From RHKX01 sp963743875 (GTDB lineage: Bacteria > Actinomycetota > Thermoleophilia > Solirubrobacterales > 70-9): 64,000 nt of DNA. Positions 33,913-42,603 of the stretch are shown piece by piece. The notes under the pieces were generated by a model, which saw nothing but the letters and a program-made list of their open reading frames with translations, had not been told where the DNA came from and did not search any database. The stretch is taken from NCBI GenBank assembly GCA_963743875.1, contig CAVURM010000002.1, forward strand, positions 186,001 through 250,000, given 5' to 3'. Position numbers and translations under genes: made by a program. How positions within the stretch are numbered: position 1 is the first letter of the stretch; each line of letters opens with the position of its first letter.

Positions 33913-34755
33913 CTAGAGCGTCTCGATCGGGACGCCGATGATCTCCAGGCGGCGCGTCAGTCCACCGAGGGCGAACTCGCGAATGTCGTCCGCTCCCACC
34001 CCGAGGGCCGCGATGTCGGGACCGTCGGGGTCCTCACCGGGGCTCAGCGATTCGGCCACCGACGGCAGCAGCTCGCGGAGCATCCCTCGAACCGCATCGG
34101 CCGCGTCGGGGTCTTCGCGGACGGTCTCGCGGAGGAACCAGACGCCGTAGCCGATATGGCGGGTCTCGTCGTGGTGGATCTTCGAGTAGCCGTCGACGAA
34201 GCCGGGCAGCAGGCCCTCTCGATCGAGGTAGTCGGTGACGAACTTGAAGGTCGTCAGGCCGAGCGTGCTCTCGAGGATCAGGTGGTAGAGGGTCACGAAA
34301 CGGACCTTGGCCGCAAGGTCGCCCGGCTCGGCGACGAGTTGCTCGTGGGCCCGCACGAGGGACTCGTCGAAGATCCGGCGGAAGGCCGGTGAGATCTCGC
34401 TCCGGGCACGCTCGACGTGCTCGGCGACGGTGGCGGGGGCGGCGACGACCTCGTCCTGAAAGCGCGCGTAGAACTGCATGTGGCGTGCCTCGTCGACCTG
34501 TTGGGTCGACAGGAACGTCGCCTCCTCCTCGGTCCCGTAGGCCCCGACCAGGCCCGAGAACTTTGTCGTGATCCGCTCCTCGGCGACCATCAGCGAGGCG
34601 AGAACCCAGTAGACGAGGCCCTTGTCCGCTTCGCCCATCTGTCCCCACTGAGCCCGATCCCGGTCGAGATCGATCGTGAACGGGCTCCATTGCGATTCCT
34701 CCCAGTTGCGGTAGAGGGCCTGAGGGTCGTTGAGCTGGATTTCCTGAGCGCTCAC
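33913..34755 (-). CDS. R2-like diiron/Mn-Fe ligand-binding oxidase, coupled to arsM
   Basis: The 280-residue ferritin-like protein has all six metal ligands of the R2/R2lox class: Glu59 or Glu60 (VAEER), Glu89 and His92 (DEARH), Glu162 (LILESTLG), and Glu197 and His200 (DETRH). Tyr157 lies five residues before the third carboxylate, the place of the cross-linking Tyr in R2lox. The ribonucleotide-reductase radical relay and C-terminal tail are absent, so a stand-alone oxidase is more likely than NrdF. GTG 34755 overlaps the arsM stop (GTGA). An oxidation step acting on arsenic species or lipids is possible, but this is inference. Confidence 0.82.
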   Translation of the reverse strand: MSAQEIQLNDPQALYRNWEESQWSPFTIDLDRDRAQWGQMGEADKGLVYWVLASLMVAEERITTKFSGLVGAYGTEEEATFLSTQQVDEARHMQFYARFQDEVVAAPATVAEHVERARSEISPAFRRIFDESLVRAHEQLVAEPGDLAAKVRFVTLYHLILESTLGLTTFKFVTDYLDREGLLPGFVDGYSKIHHDETRHIGYGVWFLRETVREDPDAADAVRGMLRELLPSVAESLSPGEDPDGPDIAALGVGADDIREFALGGLTRRLEIIGVPIETL

Positions 34756-35525
34756 CGTGGCAGCTGCGCTCGAACGATCGCCGATGACGCCTGATCGTGA
34801 ACCCGATGGGTCTCGATGATCTCGACCGAGCCGAAGCCGGCGTCGTGCAGGCCGCGCTCGAACTCGTCCCGGGTCAGGGCTCCGGCGATGCAGCCGGTCC
34901 ACTCCCGCATGTCGCGCCTGGTGGACTCGTCCATGTCGGGATCGGCGACGACGTCGCTGACCGCGAATCGACCCCCCGGACGCAGGACTCGAGCGGCCTC
35001 GCGAAGTACCTGCGACTTGTCGCCGGAGAGATTGATCACGCAGTTGGAAATGATCACGTCGACCGAGTCGTCGGGGAGGGGGATCCGCTCGATCTCCCCC
35101 TTCAGGAACTCGACGTTCTCGACCCCCGCGTCCCGCTGGTTGGCACGGGCGAGCTCGAGCATCTCGTCGGTCATGTCGAGCCCGTATGCCCTGCCCGTCA
35201 GTCCGACCCTGCGCGCCGACAACAGCACGTCGATCCCGCCGCCGGAGCCGAGGTCGAGAACGGTCTCGCCCTCATTCAGCTCGGCGACCGCGGTCGGGTT
35301 GCCGCATCCGAGCGAGGCGAGCTGGGCCGCCTTCGGTAGCTCCTCACGATCGTCGCCCGAGTAGAGCGCGGCGCCGAAGACCTCGCGCTGTTCGTCGCTG
35401 ATCACCGCCGGGCCCCCGCAGCAGGAGCCTTCGCGGCTTGAGGTGCTGCTCGCCGCGGCGGCGTAGCGCTCGCGAACGGCCTCCTTGAGGTCGTCGGTCT
35501 CCGGGGTCGGTCCTAGCTCAGCCAT
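34752..35525 (-). CDS. arsM: Arsenite S-adenosylmethyltransferase ArsM
   Basis: The 257-residue SAM-dependent methyltransferase converts As(III) to methylated, partly volatile forms. SAM motif I is VLDLGSGGGIDVLLSA. The arsenic-binding Cys set is present: Cys74 (SLGCGNP), Cys162 (SNCVINLS) and Cys212 (WTGCIAGAL). Cys162 and Cys212 are spaced as in characterised ArsM proteins, and an extra Cys pair is at 35-36. The start overlaps the arsR stop by 13 bp and the stop overlaps the diiron oxidase start, making a coupled arsR-arsM-oxidase operon. Confidence 0.94.
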   Translation of the reverse strand: MAELGPTPETDDLKEAVRERYAAAASSTSSREGSCCGGPAVISDEQREVFGAALYSGDDREELPKAAQLASLGCGNPTAVAELNEGETVLDLGSGGGIDVLLSARRVGLTGRAYGLDMTDEMLELARANQRDAGVENVEFLKGEIERIPLPDDSVDVIISNCVINLSGDKSQVLREAARVLRPGGRFAVSDVVADPDMDESTRRDMREWTGCIAGALTRDEFERGLHDAGFGSVEIIETHRVHDQASSAIVRAQLPR

Positions 35526-35863
35526 GCGCTCAATTCCTCCAGTGCTTCGGGTTTGACGTAGTAGTAAGCCCAGAGGCCCTTGCGCTCCGAGCCGACGATG
35601 CCGGCCTCGCGGAGCTTCTTCAAATGGTGAGAGACGGTCGGCTGGGAGAGATCGAAGAGGGGAACCAGCTCGCAGACGCAGACCTTGCCGGCGTGCTTGC
35701 GGAGCACGTCGACGAGCTGGATCCGTACCGGATCGCCGAGCGCCTTGGCGACCTCGCCCATTCGCTCGGCCTGCACTCGCTCGATGTCCGGATAGACGAC
35801 GGGCTCGCAGCAGACGTCGCCCTTGGGGCGTTTGGTCTTCGGGGCCAGCTCGAGGGCCGTCAT
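35513..35863 (-). CDS. arsR: ArsR-family arsenic-responsive repressor
   Basis: The 116-residue winged-helix repressor has Cys pairs at residues 18-19 (DVCCEP) and 62/64 (KVCVCELV). The second lies in the recognition-helix region, as expected for an As(III) site. The helix-turn-helix is DLSQPTVSHHLKKLREAGIV. It should repress the divergent arsC-acr3 side and its own operon until As(III) binds. The AT-rich divergent spacer at 35885-35935 is the likely operator. Confidence 0.93.
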   Translation of the reverse strand: MTALELAPKTKRPKGDVCCEPVVYPDIERVQAERMGEVAKALGDPVRIQLVDVLRKHAGKVCVCELVPLFDLSQPTVSHHLKKLREAGIVGSERKGLWAYYYVKPEALEELSAWLS

Positions 35864-35884
35864 GAGCGAGCCGAGGAATGCTGA

Positions 35885-35935
35885 TCGACGTTCATCTATC
35901 TACATATATCTATTGAAATGATGTTTGTCAATGGA
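35885..35935. promoter_or_regulatory. AT-rich ars divergent promoter/operator
   Basis: The 50-bp spacer is far more AT-rich than its surroundings. It holds TTCAT at 35891 and TTGAA at 35913-35917 as loose inverted ends, and repeated ATCTA units between them. It separates arsR from arsC and is the only candidate control region for both sides. Confidence 0.6.
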
Positions 35936-35991
35936 ATATGCTCCGACACGCAATTGATCGGCCTTCCTACCGGGGCAGGTGGAGAAGAGAC

Positions 35992-36471
35992 ATGCAGACC
36001 GAACTCGACCCAGTCAGCCGTATGACCTTCCAGCGCGAGATCGGAGGCCAGGTGGAGAACAAGATCGCCAAGGAGGTGCCCGAGGTCCTGTTCGTGTGCG
36101 TTCACAACGCCGGTCGCTCCCAGATGGCAGCTGGGCTCCTGAAGAAGATCGCCGCCGACCGTGTTCATGTCCGCACCGCCGGCTCCGAGCCGGTCGACGA
36201 AATCAATCCAGTCGTGTTGGAAGTGATGAGGGAGGTCGGCGTTGATCTCTCCGAGGAGTTCCCGAAGCCTCTGACCGACGAGTTCATCGGCGCTGCCGAC
36301 ATCGTGATCACCATGGGGTGCGGCGATGCCTGCCCGATCTATCCGGGGAAGCGTTACGAGGATTGGGATCTTGGCGATCCGGATGGCAAGGACCTCGGGG
36401 CCGTGCGTCTGATCCGCGACGACATCCAGCGCCGCGTCCGGGCCCTGATGATGGACGTGGTCGTCGGTTGA
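35992..36471 (+). CDS. arsC: Arsenate reductase, low-molecular-weight phosphatase type
   Basis: The 159-residue enzyme reduces arsenate to arsenite. The phosphatase P-loop CVHNAGR spans Cys36-Arg42. MGCGDACPIYPGKRYEDW adds Cys110, Cys114 and the general-acid Asp. This arrangement is typical of actinobacterial arsenate reductases, including mycothiol- or thioredoxin-linked ones. ATG 35992 has GGAG upstream; the frame begins earlier, but that part is the promoter. TTGA overlaps the start of the arsenite exporter. Confidence 0.93.
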   Translation: MQTELDPVSRMTFQREIGGQVENKIAKEVPEVLFVCVHNAGRSQMAAGLLKKIAADRVHVRTAGSEPVDEINPVVLEVMREVGVDLSEEFPKPLTDEFIGAADIVITMGCGDACPIYPGKRYEDWDLGDPDGKDLGAVRLIRDDIQRRVRALMMDVVVG

Positions 36472-37583
36472 GCGCCGCTGGTGAAGCGGCCGTACTCCAG
36501 CGGCTCTCGGCGCTCGATCGCTTCCTGCCCCTCTGGATCATGCTTGCCATGGCGTTCGGGCTCGCGCTCGGCTCCGCCGCGCCCGGCCTTGCCGAATTCT
36601 TGGATTCGCTCGCGATCGGGACGATCTCCGCGCCGATTGCGGCAGGTCTTCTCCTGATGATGTACCCGGTGCTGGCGCGGGTCCGCTACGAGGAGCTTGG
36701 CGAGCTGCGAGGAGAGCACAGGCTCTTCAGCGCATCGATCGTCCTCAACTGGATCGTCGGTCCGGCTCTGATGTTCGCCCTGGCCTGGATCTTCCTCCCC
36801 GACGAGCCGGCCTACAGGACCGGGCTGATCATCGTGGGCCTTGCCCGGTGCATCGCCATGGTGTTGATCTGGAACCAACTCGCTCGCGGTGACAACGAGG
36901 CCGCGGCAATACTCGTGGCGATCAACTCCATCTTCCAGATCTTCGCCTACAGCCTCCTCGCCTGGTTCTACCTGACCGTTCTCCCGGGCTGGCTCGGACT
37001 CGATCAGCAGGGGGTGGACATCTCGCTTTGGGAGGTTGCCCGCACGGTCCTGATCTTCCTCGGAGTTCCGCTGCTGGCCGGCTACCTGACTCGCCGGATC
37101 GGGATCAAGCGGCGAGGAGTCGCCTGGTACGAGGGCCGGTTCATCCCGAGGATCGCTCCGCTCGCTCTCTACGGCCTGCTCTTCACGATCGTCCTGCTGT
37201 TCGCGCTGCAGGGCGACGCAATCACGAGCCAGCCCCTCGAGGTGGTCCGAATTGCGCTGCCGCTGCTCGCTTACTTCGCGATCATGTTCTTCGTCAGCTT
37301 CGCCGCGGGTCGCTGGCTCGGGTTCGCCTACGACCGGACCGCGACCCTCGCCTTCACCGCCGCCTCCAACAACTTCGAGTTGGCGATCGCGGTTGCCGTT
37401 GGGGTTTTCGGGGCGACCTCGGGCGAGGCCCTCGCCGGGGTGGTCGGCCCGTTGATCGAGGTCCCGGTCCTCGTCGGGCTCGTCTACGTGTCGCTCTGGC
37501 TCGGCCGACGTTGGTTCGGCGCTCAGCAGGTCTACGGAGAGGGGGCCCCTGGCCTCCGTCCAGCAGAATCGACCGACGTATGA
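36468..37583 (+). CDS. acr3: Arsenite efflux transporter, ACR3 family
   Basis: The 371-residue, about ten-helix protein of the BASS/ACR3 family exports As(III) by proton antiport. Signature stretches are MYPVLARVRYEELGEL, LARCIAMVLIWNQLARGDNE (with the essential Cys) and FTAASNNFELAIAVAVGVFG. Start TTG 36468 overlaps the arsC stop and the stop overlaps the GAPDH start (ATGA), so the side reads as one operon. ACR3 pumps are the usual arsenite exporter in Actinobacteria. Confidence 0.95.
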   Translation: MSAAGEAAVLQRLSALDRFLPLWIMLAMAFGLALGSAAPGLAEFLDSLAIGTISAPIAAGLLLMMYPVLARVRYEELGELRGEHRLFSASIVLNWIVGPALMFALAWIFLPDEPAYRTGLIIVGLARCIAMVLIWNQLARGDNEAAAILVAINSIFQIFAYSLLAWFYLTVLPGWLGLDQQGVDISLWEVARTVLIFLGVPLLAGYLTRRIGIKRRGVAWYEGRFIPRIAPLALYGLLFTIVLLFALQGDAITSQPLEVVRIALPLLAYFAIMFFVSFAAGRWLGFAYDRTATLAFTAASNNFELAIAVAVGVFGATSGEALAGVVGPLIEVPVLVGLVYVSLWLGRRWFGAQQVYGEGAPGLRPAESTDV

Positions 37584-38588
37584 GCGTCCGGATCGGGATC
37601 AACGGCTTCGGGCGGATGGGCAGGCTGGCCCTGCGGGCCGGGTGGCATGAACCCGGCCTCGAGTTCACGCACGTCAACGAGGTGAGCGGGGATGCCGGGA
37701 CGGCTGCCCATCTGCTCAGCTTCGACTCCGTGCATGGGCGCTGGGGGCACGAGGTCTCCGGAGACGGGTCGCTCGAGATTGACGGCGCGCACCTCGGCTT
37801 CACCGGCTCAGGATCACCGGGAGAGGTGCCCTGGGATGGCATCGACGTCGTCCTCGAATGCACGGGCAGGTTCCGAACCATGGAGTCACTCGCCCCGTAC
37901 TTCGAGCGCGGCGTCAGGAAGGTGATCGTGGCCGCCCCGGTCAAGGATGCTGGCGCCCTCAACGTCGTGATGGGAGTCAACGACCACCTCTACGAGCCCT
38001 CCCGTCACGACCTGATCACCGCCGCCTCCTGCACGACCAACTGCCTGGCGCCCGTCGTCAAGGTCGTCCATGAGGGGATCGGGATCGCGCGCGGCTCGAT
38101 CACGACCCTGCACGACATGACCAACACCCAGGTCGTCGTGGACGCCCCGCACAGGGACCTCCGTCGCGCCCGGTCGGCGAGCCTCTCGCTGATTCCGACG
38201 ACGACGGGATCGGCGAGCGCGATCGGACTCGATCTTCCCCGAGCTCGAGGGCAGGCTCGACGGCCTCGCCGTCCGGGTTCCGATGCTGAACGCGTCGTTG
38301 ACCGACTGCGTATTCGAGGTGGCGCGTCCGACCACCGTCGAGGAGGTCAACGGTCTGCTCGAGGCGGCGGCGGTGGGTCCGCTCGCCGGGATCCTCGGAT
38401 ACGAGACCAGGCCGCTCGTTTCCGTCGACTACCGCGACGACCCGCGATCGGGGATCGTCGACGCACCCTCGACGTTGGTCATCGACGAGACCCAGGTCAA
38501 GATCCTCGCCTGGTACGACAACGAGTGGGGATATGCGAACCGCATGATCGACCTCGCTCGCAAGGTCGCCGCCACGCTTCCGGGGTGA
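37580..38588 (+). CDS. ars-linked glyceraldehyde-3-phosphate dehydrogenase, frameshifted
   Basis: The NAD-binding start is MSVRIGINGFGRMGRL, and the catalytic Cys is in AASCTTNCLAP. In the ArsJ pathway this enzyme forms 1-arseno-3-phosphoglycerate, which ArsJ exports. The frame breaks at 38231, where one extra G follows GSASAIGL. In the next frame the protein continues FPELEGRLDG, then MLNASLTDCVFEVARPTTVE and WYDNEWGYANRM, ending at 38588. Corrected length is about 335 residues, normal for the family. ArsJ starts 4 bp later. Break, programmed event and consensus error cannot be told apart here. Confidence 0.88.
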
Positions 38589-38591
38589 GCG

Positions 38592-39872
38592 GTGGCTGAA
38601 GCCGCAAAGAGAGCCGGCGATCTGCGCAACTACGCGCTCGTCACGGCGGCCTATTGGACCGACACGCTCGCCGACGGTGCGAGCCGGATCCTCGTCCTCT
38701 TCTACTTCTACGACCTCGGGTACTCGCCGTTCGAGGTCGCGTCGCTGTTCCTCTTCTACGAGTTCTTCGGGATCGTCACGAACCTCGTCGGCGGTTGGGT
38801 GGCCGCGCGGCTTGGCCTGAAGGCGACGCTCTTCATGGGCCTGGGGATTCAGATCGTCGCGTTGGCGATGCTGGGTCTTGCGCCCGAGACGTGGCTCGTG
38901 GTCCCGTTCGTGATGGCTGCGCAGGCACTCTCGGGAATCGCGAAGGACCTGACCAAGATGAGCTCCAAGAGCGCGGTCAAGCTGGTGGTTCCGGTCGGAC
39001 CGGAGGGCTCGGAGGCGGCGCTCTACCGCTGGGTCTCGATCCTGACCGGCTCCAAGAACGCGCTCAAGGGCGTCGGATTCTTCCTCGGCGGGCTGCTGTT
39101 GACCGTGACCGGGTTTCAGACGGCGATGCTGATCCTCGCCGGAATGGTCGCGACGGCGCTGATCGCGACGGCATCGCTGATGCGCGGGGGGCTGGGCACC
39201 ACCGACGCCAAGGCGAGATTCCGGCACATGTTCTCCAACAATCGGGCCGTCAACGTCCTGGCCGCGGCGCGCATCTTCCTGTTCGCCTCCCGGGACGTCT
39301 GGTTCGTGGTCGGCCTGCCCGTCTATCTGCGGACCGTGCTCGATTGGAGCTTCTGGGAGGTCGGAACGTTCCTCGCGATCTGGGTGATCGGCTACGGCAT
39401 CGTCCAGGCATCGGCGCCGCGGTTCATCCGCCGGGAGGTCGAGGGGGAGGGGCGAGAGCCGGACGGGCGCACCGCGACCCGCCTGGCCCTCGGCATGGCC
39501 GTGCTCCCTGCGGCGATCGCGGTGGCGCTCTCCGCCGACATCGATCCGACCACCGTGCTCGTCGTCGGATTGATCATCTTCGGCGTGGTCTTCGCCTTCA
39601 ACTCGGCCGTCCACTCCTACCTGATCCTCTCCTACGCCGAGAACGACAAGGTCGCGATGAACGTCGGCTTCTATTACATGGCGAACGCCGGGGGCCGGCT
39701 GATCGGCACGATCCTCTCCGGCCTCCTCTACCAGTGGTACGGGTTGGTCGGATGCCTCTGGGCGTCGGCGGCGTTCGTGCTCGCCGCCGGGTTGATCTCG
39801 CTCCTGCTCCCGGTCGACCGCGTGGGGAAGCGGCGCGCATCGGGCGCCCGGCCGGTACGGTTCGGGTCGTAA
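38592..39872 (+). CDS. arsJ: Organoarsenical efflux MFS transporter ArsJ
   Basis: The 426-residue MFS protein has 12 predicted helices. The opening NYALVTAAYWTDTLADGASR and the loop GIAKDLTKMSSKSAVKLVVP are typical of ArsJ, and its place right after an ars-linked GAPDH is the known arsJ context. It exports 1-arseno-3-phosphoglycerate, which breaks down to arsenate outside, giving resistance to arsenate without reduction. Start GTG 38592 is 4 bp after the GAPDH stop. If the GAPDH break were real, the pump would lack its substrate from this locus. Confidence 0.92.
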   Translation: MAEAAKRAGDLRNYALVTAAYWTDTLADGASRILVLFYFYDLGYSPFEVASLFLFYEFFGIVTNLVGGWVAARLGLKATLFMGLGIQIVALAMLGLAPETWLVVPFVMAAQALSGIAKDLTKMSSKSAVKLVVPVGPEGSEAALYRWVSILTGSKNALKGVGFFLGGLLLTVTGFQTAMLILAGMVATALIATASLMRGGLGTTDAKARFRHMFSNNRAVNVLAAARIFLFASRDVWFVVGLPVYLRTVLDWSFWEVGTFLAIWVIGYGIVQASAPRFIRREVEGEGREPDGRTATRLALGMAVLPAAIAVALSADIDPTTVLVVGLIIFGVVFAFNSAVHSYLILSYAENDKVAMNVGFYYMANAGGRLIGTILSGLLYQWYGLVGCLWASAAFVLAAGLISLLLPVDRVGKRRASGARPVRFGS

Positions 39873-39910
39873 GAGCCAGTTTCGAGCACAAGGGAAGAGA
39901 GCCAGGCTTG

Positions 39911-40261
39911 ATGAGGAAGCCCAGTAAGCGGATCGGGGTCCGTTTCGTCACCGCATTCACCGCATTCGCCCTGGTCGGGGCGCTCGGTGCCGGCGCCGCC
40001 GGCGCCGCCGGTGCGGGTTCGACGTGCCCCGGCACGTTCCAGGTCCTGCACAACGACAAGATCGACAACATGTCGGTGCCGGCGGGCGCCTACCAGATCA
40101 AGGTCAAGCGGATGTCCTGCCAGTCGGCGTCGGACTACTTCAAGCAGTTCCTCGCCGCCAACCAGAACAACCTGCCCAAGGGCTGGACGCTCTACAAGAG
40201 CAAGCAGAAGTTCAAGAACAAGTCGATGAACATCGCCTTCCGGATCAAGCAGGTCAGCTAG
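39911..40261 (+). CDS. Small secreted protein of unknown function
   Basis: The 116-residue protein has a signal peptide (about residues 10-37, FVTAFTAFALVGALGAGAAG) and an 80-residue mature part with two Cys (STCPGTF and MSCQSAS) that could form one disulfide. The mature part is basic (KSKQKFKNKSMNIAFRIKQV). It is the last plus-strand gene before the convergent csoR. It lies 39 bp after arsJ and may be transcribed from the ars operon, but nothing links it to arsenic. Confidence 0.65.
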   Translation: MRKPSKRIGVRFVTAFTAFALVGALGAGAAGAAGAGSTCPGTFQVLHNDKIDNMSVPAGAYQIKVKRMSCQSASDYFKQFLAANQNNLPKGWTLYKSKQKFKNKSMNIAFRIKQVS

Positions 40262-40341
40262 GCGTCGGCCGCATGTCACGGCCGAGCCGTCAGGATTTGG
40301 CGCTTCGGGGGCGAGCGGAGGGTTCCATTGGGGGAGGCCCT

Positions 40342-40397
40342 CTGCTCAAGCGCTGCCTGAGAGCGGCGGTGAGGCCGAGCTAGCGGCTCTTGAGCAG
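40342..40397. terminator. Inverted repeat between convergent genes
   Basis: CTGCTCAAG (40342-40350) and CTTGAGCAG (40389-40397) are perfect inverted 9-mers separated by 38 GC-rich bases that can fold internally. It spans the 3' ends of the secreted-protein gene and csoR. Confidence 0.4.
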
Positions 40398-40667
40398 GCG
40401 CGCGACCGCGTCCATCATCTCGGTTGTCCGCTCGTCTCGATCCCCGTCGGCGGCGGCGACGACGCAGTGGCGGGCGTGATCGTCGAGAACCTCGATTGCG
40501 ACCCGATCGAGGGCTGAGCGGATCGCCGAGATCTGGGTGAGGATGTCGATGCAGTACCGCTCCTCGTCGACCATCCGCTCGACCCCGCTCACCTGGCCGG
40601 CGATCCGGCGTAGGCGCTTGGTCAGGTCGTCCTTGTCGTCGATGTAGCCCGGGTGGTGTTCGCTCAT
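40380..40667 (-). CDS. csoR: CsoR-family metal-sensing repressor
   Basis: The 95-residue all-helical DUF156/CsoR protein has the C-H-C copper ligands Cys39 (RYCIDIL), His64 and Cys68 (DDHARHCV), with the spacing of CsoR rather than RcnR. Its N-terminus RLRRIAGQVSGVERM is the usual DNA-contact helix. It should be derepressed by Cu(I). A matching operator lies at 40677-40693, directly upstream. No copper ATPase or chaperone gene is adjacent, so it either controls itself only or acts on distant genes. Confidence 0.93.
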   Translation of the reverse strand: MSEHHPGYIDDKDDLTKRLRRIAGQVSGVERMVDEERYCIDILTQISAIRSALDRVAIEVLDDHARHCVVAAADGDRDERTTEMMDAVARLLKSR

Positions 40668-40676
40668 TGCTCGATC

Positions 40677-40693
40677 ATACCCCTAGCGGGTAT
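40677..40693. promoter_or_regulatory. CsoR operator palindrome
   Basis: ATACCCCTAGCGGGTAT has perfect 6-bp arms (ATACCC/GGGTAT) around CTAGC and fits the C/G-rich inverted repeats bound by CsoR proteins. It lies 9 bp before the csoR start. Confidence 0.75.
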
Positions 40694-40705
40694 GCAGATC
40701 CGGGA

Positions 40706-42522
40706 TCAGCAGGGCCTCGGCACCTTGCCGCTCACGCCCTTCACGCGTCCATCGAGCACCGTGACATCGACCTCGATCGCGGTGCTCTCTCTCCGTTTGA
40801 GATCCCGTGAACGAAGCTTGAACCGGATCGGCGCGTCATCGTCGGTGATCCGCTTCCCGCCGGCAAGCAGAAGGGTCGCCTCGAGCGCCCGCCCGCCGTC
40901 GTCGCCCGCCGGTTTGATTGCGACGCCGGATCGCGAGCAGGCGCCGCCAGCTGGACGCCGCCCCCGGTCGTAGTCGATCTCGAGAGAGACATCGGGGCCG
41001 ACCCGGCAATCGCGAGCCCCGCACGACTCGACCTGGTCGAGCAGATCACTCAGAGCCCGCCTCTGACGGCCGTACCTGGAGCTGTCGTGGCGGCTCCTGG
41101 TCTCGTAGGGATCGCGAACCAGGTCGTAGAGCTCCTGTTCGCCGTTGGGGTAGCGGACGTAGGTGAAGCGATCGGTTCGCACTCCCCGATAGCGCGGCAC
41201 CTCCGGGTCGAAGCAGGCCTCGTTGGTCTGACACCAGTTCTCGATCACGATCGCCCGCCCCATTCCGCCGCTCCGGGTCGGTCGATCGTCGGGATCAGCG
41301 ATTCGCCGTCGACGGGGTGGCCGGGCTCGGCACCTGCGAATGCCGCGATCGTCGGCGCCAGGTCGACGTTCGCCGCGAGCTGGTCTCTCACCTCGCCCCG
41401 TGGAACTTCCGGCCCGCGGATCAGCAACGGCACTCTGATCGACTCCTCGTAGGGCTGTTGCTTGCCGTTCGGGATCCGGTGCTCCCCGAGCTGGAAGCCG
41501 TTGTCGGAGGTGAAGATGATCACCGTGTTCTCGAGCTCGCCGGTCTGCCTCAGGGACTGAACGACCTTGGCCACCATGTCGTCGACCGCGAGCAGGCTCT
41601 CCAGGCGCGAGCGATTGCGACTTGCGGTCATCGCGATCGTCCCGCTGCTCATCACCGCCCGCGAGCGGATGCCGGCGGGCTTGTCGGAGACGTTCGCCTC
41701 GTTGAACGCCTTGGTGCGGTTGAGCTTCTCGGTCGCGAACGCGTCGATGTGGCGAGGGGCCGGGCGCGGGTTGGGGAAGTTGGGGGTCGGGGGGTCGTCG
41801 TCGCCGTCGGAGGGTCGGTTGAAGACCTCGACGTGGGGGGCGAGCGGGGTCACCTCGAGGAAGAACGGCTGCGCCTCCGGCGCCCGGCGCTCGATGAACT
41901 CGGCGGCCTTCTCGGCGTAGACATCGGTCTGGTAGAGGGCGGGATCGGGAGTGTCGTAGTCCCCGTAGGTGATCGGGGTGCCGTTCTCGTTCAGCGTGTA
42001 GCCGTACATCCGATAGGTGCTCGGATCGGTCGCGCCGTACCACTCGCTCCAGCCCGGCGGGATGTAGGTCGGATCGTCGGCGCCGTACCCGTTCATGTAC
42101 TTGCCGATCAGCGCCGTGTAGTAGCCCGAATCCTGAAGCCAGACCGGCAGCGTGTTGGAGTCGTCGAAGCTCGCGAAACCGCCGTGCGGAGGGCTGTTGC
42201 GGTAGATCCCGGTGTTGTGGGAATAGCGGCCGCTGAGGAAGGTCGAGCGGGACGGGCAGCAGACCGGGTTGCTGGCGAAGCTGTTGGCGAAGTTCGTGCC
42301 CTTGCGACCGACGAGCTTGCGGACCTTCGGCATCACCCGCATCGAGGCCAGATCCTGATCGTCGGTCATGATCACGACGACGTTGGGCCGCTCACCGACG
42401 CCGGCCTGCGCATCAGTGCCGGCCGCTCCGGTGACGAGGACGAGCAGGGCGACGGCCAGCGCCACCCCGGCGCCGGGCGCAATGCCGGTTTGTCTGCCTG
42501 TTCGGATATCCAGTCCCCTCAT
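40706..42522 (-). CDS. Secreted sulfatase, frameshifted
   Basis: The N-terminus is a signal peptide (about residues 12-40). RPNVVVIMTDDQD carries the metal Asp pair, and NPVCCPSRSTFLSGRY has the C-x-P-S-R formylglycine site (Cys89). The first frame ends falsely at 41245. One base is missing in the G run (C run 41258-41261 on the plus strand). With it restored, the sequence continues RAIVIENWCQTNEACFD and RYPNGEQELYDLVRDPYETR to a stop at 40706. Corrected length is about 605 residues. The last 100 residues are an extra beta domain. The substrate, a sulfate ester or phosphonate, is unknown. Confidence 0.85.
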
Positions 42523-42603
42523 CCCTGCCAACACGGACGGCGCCCGAGAGTAGCGACGCTCGCCACCGGCTTCGCGGGCCCGGCCCGGCGGCCCAGGTAG
42601 GCG

